Below, piece by piece: positions 56,105 to 64,000 of a stretch of DNA of 64,000 nt. Made by a program: the position numbers and the translations under genes. The stretch's first letter is position 1. Every line of letters begins with the position of its first letter. The stretch is from Eucommia ulmoides (taxonomy: Eukaryota; Streptophyta; Magnoliopsida; Garryales; Eucommiaceae), in NCBI GenBank assembly GCA_016647705.1, contig CM028333.1, positions 7,328,616-7,392,615 on the forward strand. The letters run 5' to 3'. Below the pieces are notes generated by a model. It did not search any database. It saw only the letters and a program-made list of their open reading frames with translations, and was not told where the DNA came from.

Positions 56105-58277
56105 TCAATCTATGGGCTTGAGTCCCATTCCTTTCGAGGTTTTGTAAACCTTTTCTCGAGCTAATCCTTTCGTCAAAGGATCGGCTAAGTTATCATCAGA
56201 CCGTACATGATCCACTCTCACAGCCCCTGTAGAGATATACTCTCTAATGGTGCTGTGTTTGCGACGTATTTGTCATTTTTTTCCGTTATAATAACGGTTC
56301 TGAATCTTTGCAATAGCCGCGGTACTATCACAATGGATCAAGACAGCTGGAATCGGTCTCTCCCATAAAAGGGTATCAGAAAGCAGGCTCCTTAACCACC
56401 CTGCTTCCTCGCTAGCCGAAGCTAGTGCAATCATCTCAGACTCCATGGTAGATTGAGCCAAAATAGTCTGTTTCTTAGATTTCCAAGAAACAGCTCCACC
56501 AGCTATACTAAATATATAACCGCTAGTTGCCTTGGAGTCATCTGAAAGGGTGTTCCAATCAGCATCGCTATATCCTTCCAGAACAGCGGGAAACTTCTGA
56601 TAATGTAATCCAAGGTTCATAGTTCTCTTTAGATATCTCATAATCCTATCAATAGCATGCCAATGCTCAATACTAGGTCTACTTGTAAACCTGCATAGTA
56701 ATCCCACAGCATACGCTATGTCGGGCCTAGTGCAGTCAGTGGCATATCGGAGACTGCCAATGATGCTCGCATACTCAGTTTGTCTAACACCGTCACCGGT
56801 GTTCTTGAACAACTTCACACTAGGGTCATAAGGAGTACATGCTGGTTTACAATCAAAATAATTGTATTTCTTTAGAATCTTCTCTATATAATGAGATTGG
56901 TCCAAAGAAATTCCATGTTTAGACCTAGTTATTTTAATACCAAGGATTACACTTGCTTCACCAAGATCTTTCATATCAAAATTAGCACATAGCATGGATT
57001 TTATATTATTCACAACATGAATATTGGAACCAAAAATTAGCAAGTCATCCACATAAATACATATAATGGTGCAAATATTATTTTCAGATTTATAGTAAAT
57101 GCATTTGTCACTTTCATTTACTTTAAAACCATGTGAAATGACTAGATTATCAAATTTCTCATGCCATTGCTTAGGTGCTTGTTTCAAACCATAAAGAGAT
57201 TTATCTAATTTGCATACTTTGTTTTCTAGACTAGGAATAACAAATCCTTCAGGTTGATCCATATAAATCTCTTCTTCTAAATCACCATTTAAAAAAGCAG
57301 TTTTAACATCCATTTGGTGCACAATAAGATCATGAATTGCAGCAAGAGATAAAAGCACACGAATAGATGTAATTCTAGAGACGGGTGAGAAAGTATCAAA
57401 GAAATCTACATTCTCTCTTTGTCTAAACCCTTTGGCTACAAGACGAGCCTTGTATTTATCAATGGTTCCATCGTGATTCAATTTCTTCTTTAGAATCCAT
57501 TTACATCCTATTGTTTTACAACCAGAAGGTAAATCTACCAAATGCCAAGTTCTATTTGACTCGAGAGAGTCTAACTCGTCATCTATAGCCTCTTGCCATA
57601 AACTGGCATCTACAGAGGATAATGCCTCTTGGAGGGTAAGTGGATCCTCATCTAAAGTATATGCATAGAAATCCGAACCAAAGTCTTTAACTATACGAGG
57701 TCGTTTACTCCTTCTAGGTTCAATATCTAATTCCTTATTAGATTCATTAATCCTAATGATAGGTTCATTACTAGAAGTCGAGCCCCCACTATTCTTCAAT
57801 TTGAAAGGAAATTTATATTCATAAAAATCAGCATCATTTGATTCAATGATAACTTTATCTTTCAAAACATAAAATCTATATGCTTTGCTATTTACCGCAT
57901 AACCAATAAAAACACATTCATAAGCTCTACTGGCAAGTTTTCTTCTTTTGGGGTCAGGAATTCGAACATATGCCAAACAACCCCAAGTTTTAAAATAAGA
58001 CAAATTTGGTTTCTTATTTTTGAAAACTTCATAAGGTGAAATTTTACTTTTCGATTTGGGAACTCTATTAAGTACGTAGCAAACCGTTAATAAAATTTCA
58101 CCCCACCAGTGAGAAGCTGCACCGGAGTTAAGTAAAATAGCAACTACTGATTCAGCAAAAGTTCTATTTTTCCTTTTAGCCTTACCATTCATTTCAGGAG
58201 AATACGGTGCAGTTTTTTCATGAATAATCCCATGAGATTTATAAAAATCAATAAAAATATCGGAATCATATTCTGTC
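56105..58277 (-). pseudogene. Copia pol: integrase end, reverse transcriptase, RNase H (frameshift upstream, late stop)
   Basis: The longest frame is 58192-56273 (639 codons). It opens with the integrase C-terminal half ([20 protein letters not shown]), then RT from about residue 205 ([36 protein letters not shown]-like segment, [23 protein letters not shown]) and RNase H ([54 protein letters not shown]). A TGA at 56275-56273 interrupts a well-conserved RNase H end; the same frame then runs on (TIREYISTGAVRVDHVRSDD, LADPLTKGLAREKV) to a natural-looking stop at 56105. Near 58277 one base seems lost relative to the family, separating this frame from the upstream integrase part. The frame is otherwise open. 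Confidence 0.88.
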
Positions 58278-59986
58278 CTCTATCACTACGTAATCTCTTA
58301 ATTTTCTTATTGCATTGATTTTCAATCTCAGTTACAAAATTCTTAAACATTTCAAAAGCTTCACTTTTATTTTTCATGAGATAAACATAAGTAAAATTAG
58401 AACAATCATCTATGAATGTAATAAAATACCGTTTACCATTCCTAGTCAAGACTCCATCAAATTCACAAATATCTGAATGTATTAAGTCAAGATATTCAGA
58501 TTCTCTAATTACTGATTTATGAGGGGTTTTAGTAATTTTAGCTTGACTACAAAATTCACATTTTTCAAAATCATTCAAAGTTAATTTAGGAATTAGTTCT
58601 AAGTTACTTAAGTTTTTAATAATGCGTTTGTTAACATGACAAAGTCTAGCATGCCAAATATTAAAAGAACACAACATGTAAGCAGAAGAAGAACTTTTAT
58701 TAATTTCAACATTCAGTTTGAACATTCCATCAGTTGCATATCCCTTCCCAACAAAAATATTATTTTTGGTTAGCGTGTACAAATCAGCCCCAATAGTTTG
58801 AGTGAAACCCGCCTTGTTTAGAAGATAGCCCGAAACCAAATTCTTTCTCATCTCTGGAGTATGCAGAACATCTTTAAGGATGACTGTCTTTCCAGAGGTA
58901 AACTTTAATTCCACTTCACTAGAACCGGCAACAATAGTGGAGTGGGAATCACCCAGCAACACTTTCTTGTCTTCACTTTCAGAATAAGATTTGAACATGG
59001 TTCGATCATAGCAGACATGGCGTGAAGCACCAGTGTCTACCCACCACCCTTCGGATCCACCAACTATATTGATTTCAGAAATCATAGCTATAAGTTGGTC
59101 CTCGGTAAGATTCGCCTGTGGAACAGGACGACGTCTTTGCCGGCAATTCCGAGCCAAATGGCCCGCCTTCCCACAGTTATAACAAGTAAACTGTTCAGAA
59201 TTATTTCTTGAAGGGAGTTTGTTTCTATTCTGATTTTGATGCACATTTCTGTTCTGGTTATTGTGGTTGCGATTCTGATTTTGATTTTTCATATTTTTCC
59301 CTTTAGGTTTTAGAATAGCGTAAGATGATTTTCTGTAAGCGTTGTTAGAAACAACAAGCACTTCATCTTTCTGATCTTGTTTTCGGGCCTCCTCCTCAAT
59401 GCGAAGACGAGTGATCAAACTTTCTAAAGAAAACTCTTTAGTTTTATGCCTTAGAGTATTCTTAAAATCTTTCCAAGAGGGGGGTAATTTGTCAATTAAA
59501 ACAGCAACTTGAAATTGTTCATCAAGGGACATACCTTCAGCAATTATTTCGTGAGCGATTTTCTGAAGTTCATGAGACTGAACCTCCACTGATTTGTCGT
59601 CGGTCATTTGGTATTTCAGATACCGACTAACAGCATATTTTTTACTTCCAGCCTCCTCAGTGTCGTATTTCTTCGAAAGAGCATCCCAAACTTCCTTCGC
59701 AGTTTTGTTAGTGCAGTAATAATCATATAGATCATCAGACATACCATTAAGAATAAAATTCTTACAACGGAAATCATTTTCCTCCCAAGACTTAACTTCT
59801 TGAATCTGAGTGTCTGTAGGAACTTGAGGTAATTGTGGTTTTTTCGGTCGTACAGACATATGCTACTTTTTCGATAGTAAGAAAAAATAACATTTTCTGT
59901 CTCCACCTTTTAAAATGAAACCCTTCGAAACGAAAGGGCTTGTTGAGATCAACAGTTACTTGTTTAAAATCGTGAACAACAGACAT
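58189..59986 (-). pseudogene. Copia gag, protease and N-terminal integrase (two frameshifts)
   Basis: Gag begins at the ATG at 59986 ([20 protein letters not shown]), then the frame shifts by one base at about 59850-59870. The main frame (59859-58189) holds the UBN2-type gag domain (DALSKKYDTEEAGSKKYAVS), an Asn/Gln-rich stretch, the CCHC knuckle CYNCGKAGHLARNC, the protease WWVDTGASRHVC, the integrase zinc region (HARLCHVNKRI, CEFCSQAKI) and the first catalytic Asp of integrase in LDLIHSDICEFDG. The frame shifts again at about 58277 after RLRSDRG, so the rest of integrase is in the next block. These breaks probably arose after insertion. Confidence 0.88.
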
Positions 59987-60013
59987 CTTAGCAGATATTG
60001 AACGTCTTAAAAT

Positions 60014-60651
60014 TGTTGTTGCAGAAAATAAATAAAGAACGAGTTTACCAAAATTTCTTGGGATGAGTCGCGGACTAGGTCGCTCTCTTTAAGACGTTTC
60101 GCGGCTCTGCCCAAGAACGTGCAAGCAGTGTATCAGCCTCGTCGTCCCCAGGATAAAACAGCCCAGAATTCTCCTCTGTCTAGGACGTTCTTTGCACTGT
60201 AGAAGTCCCGAATACCAAACACCCCCACACACTGTTCGCAAAACGAACAAACTGCTCGGAAACCAAAATCGGACTAACAAAACAGTACCGGAACAAATCG
60301 GAACAATTCCGAACATCAAACCAAAAATTGTTTCGGAACAGAATCGAAAACAGAAGCAGAAACAAAAAAAAAATCCAGAACAGAAACAGAAATAGCAAAT
60401 CAGGAACAAAAACAGTAGATCAGGAACAGAAACAGTGCAGGAACAAAAATGAGGAACAGTGCACTTTTTTTTTCGTGCTTCAACTGAAAAAAAAAACTTC
60501 AATTTATAGGAAAAAAATTTGTTTTGAAACCGAAAGTCATAAATAAAAAAAAAAACGTTTTAAAAATTAATTTAAAACGTTTTTGTCTTAAACGTTTGGA
60601 TTTCAAAACGTTTTTACTTTTTTTTTCATTTATTTTAACGGTTTTCAAATT

Positions 60652-60686
<35 letters not shown>

Positions 60687-61006
60687 ATTTAATTAAACTG
60701 TTTTATTAAAAAATATTTTTTCTAAAAAATAAATAAGCGACACCTCATCACACGCGCGGCGCGGCGGACGGACGGCGGCGGCGGCGCGCGCGTGTGGTAA
60801 ACCGATAGGGATGTAACTCCTCTCCCCTCCACAAAATGTGGGTACCCCTTGGGGCACACCCCAAGTATCTCACATACCCCTAGATATCCACTTTAATTTT
60901 TTCTCTCCCAACCAATGTGGGACAAAAGATTTTGAGGAAAAAATCATTTATACACATTTGGCACTTTCTATTCAAAAAATTAAATTAAAATTCATTTGTT
61001 TCAACA
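60014..61006 (-). mobile_element. 5' LTR of the nested copia element
   Basis: It matches 54537-55550 with scattered substitutions, a shorter (TA)n tract (60655-60682) and a few small deletions. It is the promoter LTR for the - strand element. Confidence 0.95.
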
Positions 61007-61011
61007 GGAGA

Positions 61012-63660
61012 GAAACAAGTTCTTGTAGTAGATGAGATAACCAGTTAACTTCAGTTGTAGTTGAAGGTATGGCACAATATTCAGCTTCTGTTGTAGAACA
61101 CGAAGCAATTTTTTTTTTTTTGCTCCAACTGATGAGATTAGGACCTAGGAAGATGGCATAGGTAGAAGAATAATTATCTTTGTTATGAGCACAATCAACA
61201 TTGAAAAAGGCATAGAGAGCCAAAGAAAAATGACACCAAAGAAACAGGTCGTAATACAGTGTACCCTTAAGATAAATAAGAATTCGTTTGATGACATTCC
61301 AATGATTAGTAGATGGCTGATGCATGAATTGAGATAGCTTATTGATGCCAAAAGAGACATCAGAAGGGGTAAGAGACAAATACCATAGAGAGCCAAGCAC
61401 TTGCCAATACTTTATGGCATTGTGATATGGGAAACCATCATGAAACATAAGAGACTCAGTAAAAAGTTATTGGGGGTACCAATATGGTTAGTTTCACTCA
61501 TATTTATTTTGGCTAAAAGGTCAGTTAATGTATTTTTGTTGCGAGAGATGGAGACCATAAAATGTATGAGTACTTTCAACACCTATAAAAAAAGACTTAA
61601 AGACTCCAAATCTTTTAGTAAGAATCGACTGGAGAGAGTTGCTATAAACTTCTAAATAGTAATATAACTATTGTTTGAATAATTATGTCATCTACATAAA
61701 CAAGAAGTATTACAATGAGAATTATAGAAACCATTGAGAGTGAGAAAAGCACACAACTCATTGTGCCAAACGCAAGGAGTTTGGCGAAAGCCATAAATGG
61801 CTTTGTTGAGCTTATACACATAGTTGGGAAATTGAGGATGCACAAACCCCTAAGGTTGCTGTATAAAGACATCTTCATCCAATCAGCCTTGTAAGAAGGC
61901 GTTGTTCACATCCAATTGATGTAAGGATCATCCCAGAGCAATGACAATGCTAAGAACAAGATGAACTATGGCTAGTTTAACGACTGGGCTAAATGTATCA
62001 ATGAAATCAACTCCAGGTCGTTGATGAAAGTCTTTGGCAACAAGATGAGTCTTGTATTGAGCAATAGAACCATATGGATTTCATTTGATACAATACACCC
62101 ACTTATTTCTAATAATATTTTGTATGAGAGAGAAAGAACAAGAGACCATGTGGAATTGCTGAGCAGAGTAGCAAACTCTTTGCACAGCCTCCCGCCACTA
62201 TTTCAGTTTCTGGGCTTGGGTAAAAGAGGTTGGCTCGGAAAGGTTTGTGTAGAGGAAGAGAGGGAGGTGTTGAGATCAGAAGTTTTTTTATTTTTATTTT
62301 TTATTATTATTATTATTATTATTATTTATTTATTTGAAGATATTGTGGTGAGACTGAAGGATGATGCAAGAGGAGGCGATGCGTTGTATTGGAGATGATG
62401 AGGTTTTGGTAGAGGGATCTAGGGGGGAGGGGGAGAAATGAAGAAGAAGTGGTAGATGAACTTACTGGATCCGAATGGGAGGCGGACACATCCATTGGAA
62501 ATAGAGATGTGGAGATAAGAACCCTTAATTTAGGCAACTTTGTTGGAGTGGTAGAATGATGAGCTGTGGGGGAGGATGGGTGCACCAAGAGTATAGGTGG
62601 GCTAGAGGAAGTCATGGGCAAGTAAGGATGGAAGGAGGATTTAATAAGAACTAAGCGTTGGGCCGTCTGTTTGGTGGGACTGGTGAGAAGTGGGGTGGTT
62701 CATTAAGAGGGGGGAGAGGTCTTTGGTTGTATGTTGGTTGGGCTTGGTGAGGTGTGGGCTGGTTCATTGAGAGTGTGAGAGGTGTTGGATAGTCTGTTTG
62801 TTGGGCCTGGTAAGGTGTGGGCTGGTTCATTGAGAGAAGATGGGCATGTTGATTGAGAGAAGTCTTGAGTGGTGTGTGAAGAGTTGGGCCTTGGTATTGG
62901 TGGGCCTGATGATAGTTGGGCCTTGTGATTGAGAAAATATGGGCCATGTTAGGTAGGATGAAAAGGGTTGATATGAAGTCTTGAGTGGAGATACGATCTA
63001 CTCAAGAAGAACGAGAGATTTTTTTAAAAAGAAAATATATTTTCTTCAAATTTAACATGGCAAGACACAAATGTTTTATTGGATTGTCGGTCAAAATAGT
63101 AAAAAACAATAATGGACAATGGAATAACCAAGAAAGACACAAAGTTGATATTTGGGTTCTAATTTGTGGGAAGTATAGAAACGAATCCATAAATAACAGA
63201 GGCAACAAAAAATATGCAGAGAATTATAATTAGGATGGTGATAAAATAATTCGTGAAACGGAGTGTCAAAATTGATAGTAAGTGAGGGTATGCGATTTAT
63301 GAGATAAGTAGCGACTTGGAAAGTAAAGGACCAAAAACAAAGGAGGACAGAAGCTTGGTGAAGAAGATTAAGATTTTTTTTAGATAATATGACAGTGTTT
63401 TCGTTTGGCGGAGCCGACGTGTTCAGGAGTGTAAGGAGGAAGGCGATGTGAGATGTTGAATACCATATTTGGCAAGGATATGCTCTAAGGATTGATATTC
63501 ACCACCTCCATCAGTGTTAACTATCTAAATTTTTGTGCAGAAATTATTTTCAATTGATGTTTTAAAGCGCTAAAAAATAACAAGAACTTCATATTTGAAT
63601 TTAATGGGATAAAACCAAGTACATTTCGTAAAATAGTTAATAAAGATTACGTAATAGCGA
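61012..63660 (-). pseudogene. Old copia pol: integrase, linker, RT and RNase H (right of the nested insertion)
   Basis: Read on the - strand from right to left: integrase remnants at 63660-63260 (IVNTDGGGEYQSLEHILAKY, GIQHLTSPSS), a repeated linker at 62650-62950, RT with YVDDIIIQ near 61715, and RNase H at 61448-61012 (SWSKKKKIASCSTTEAEYCA, WLSHLLQELV), which continues at 54531. Many stops and frameshifts show a long-dead element. The first part of its coding region, gag and its LTRs are not recognised within the window. Confidence 0.8.
62680..62850 (-). repeat. Tandem repeat of about 65 bp in the old copia linker
   Basis: Three copies of a unit containing GGTGTGGGCTGGTTCATTGA lie near 62690, 62750 and 62813. 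On the - strand they encode repeated SMNQPTPYQAQQT-like peptides. Confidence 0.75.
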
Positions 63661-63664
63661 TTTG

Positions 63665-63845
63665 GGGAAAAGACCTTTTTGGTCCCTGAAAGATAACGAA
63701 AGTGTTCAATTGGCCCTTAAGATTTGAAACTCGACACATTTGATCTCAACATTTCAAAATCGTTTCAAATTGGCCCCTGAGGCAGATTCCATTAAGTCAA
63801 CTGACGGTCAACGTTTCATTAAGGGTATTTTAGTCTTTTTATTTA
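63665..63845 (+). repeat. Right member of the inverted repeat pair flanking the copia nest
   Basis: It contains GTTCAATTGGCCC, TCGACACATTTGATC, AAATTGGCCCCTGAGG, GTCAACTGACGGTCAACG and GGGTATTTTAGTC, matching 53757-53932 in reverse complement. It begins close to where the recognisable old copia integrase ends. Confidence 0.7.
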
Positions 63846-64000
63846 AAGGGGTTAATTTTAAAAAGTTATCTAAACTTAAGGGGTCAAAATGTTTTTTTTT
63901 TTTATTTCTTTTTATCATTCTTACTCAAATACTTTTAAATACTCTTTTTATCCCCATATTAATTGTTTATTCTTCATTGAAACTCAAATCTCGGAACAAA
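63846..64000. other. AT-rich sequence to the window end
   Basis: No gene was recognised. A T tract lies at 63890-63905. Confidence 0.5.

Larger units (their letters stand above)
54532..61011 (-). mobile_element. Complete nested Ty1/copia element with target duplication GGAGA
   Basis: LTRs lie at 54537-55550 and 60014-61006 and are about 2% different by eye. GGAGA occurs at 54532-54536 and 61007-61011, exactly outside the LTRs. The element reads on the - strand: 5' LTR at right, gag, protease, integrase, RT, RNase H, polypurine tract, 3' LTR at left. The small LTR divergence shows a recent insertion, into the RNase H gene of an older copia element. Confidence 0.96.

Noticed and set aside
1-64000. 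CRISPR arrays, rRNA or bacterial operons
   Set aside because: The tandem repeats seen are retroelement or satellite type without regular unique spacers, and all recognised proteins are plant or plant-transposon families.

Overview
This is a transposable-element-rich stretch of a plant nuclear genome, most likely a eudicot with a large repeat fraction. The support is Ty3/gypsy Tat-lineage and Ty1/copia retrotransposons, an L1-type LINE, RTE-type LINE fragments, tRNA-derived SINEs, MITEs, a Mutator-like element carrying a plant mobile domain, and a multi-exon plant RCC1-family gene. The species cannot be named from the sequence. There are no bacterial features and no CRISPR array.

Layout. 1-10511: the right part of a well-preserved Tat/Ogre-type Ty3/gypsy element on the + strand, with gag-protease, a probable intron, RT/RNase H/second RNase H/integrase, a long 3' untranslated region with 66-bp tandem repeats, and a 3' LTR containing palindromes and 120-bp tandem repeats. 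10560-11390: a decayed RTE LINE. 12144-23918: an older, heavily mutated Tat element with both LTRs and an extra antisense gene; it seems to have split an older copia-like LTR (about 11600-12143 plus 23919-24190). 24259-25930: a probable solo copia LTR. 27047-27607: a truncated conserved plant gene beside a cluster of AT-rich hairpins.

29784-33999 (- strand) is the one convincing intact host gene: five coding exons, 535 aa, seven RCC1-type repeats and an F-box-like N-terminus. Each of its introns, including a probable leader intron, contains one or more small transposable elements, and intron 1 has a GC-AG border. 35672-41108: a Mutator-like element with inverted ends of 200 bp or more; inside is a decayed minus-strand gene that couples a MULE-transposase-like N-terminus to a plant mobile domain, with no catalytic core recognised. 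43241-49159: a near full-length L1 LINE (- strand) flanked by a 10-bp target duplication. 50653-51981: two related SINEs in inverted orientation. 54190-63660: a decayed copia element (- strand) interrupted in its RNase H gene by a much younger, complete copia element (54537-61006) with a perfect 5-bp target duplication. The nest is bracketed by inverted copies of another repeat.

The window is a layered insertion record. Apart from the RCC1-type gene and a conserved gene fragment, almost every protein-coding signal belongs to mobile elements, and most of those carry stops or frameshifts. The most coding-competent element is the first Tat/Ogre copy, whose 5' end lies outside the window.
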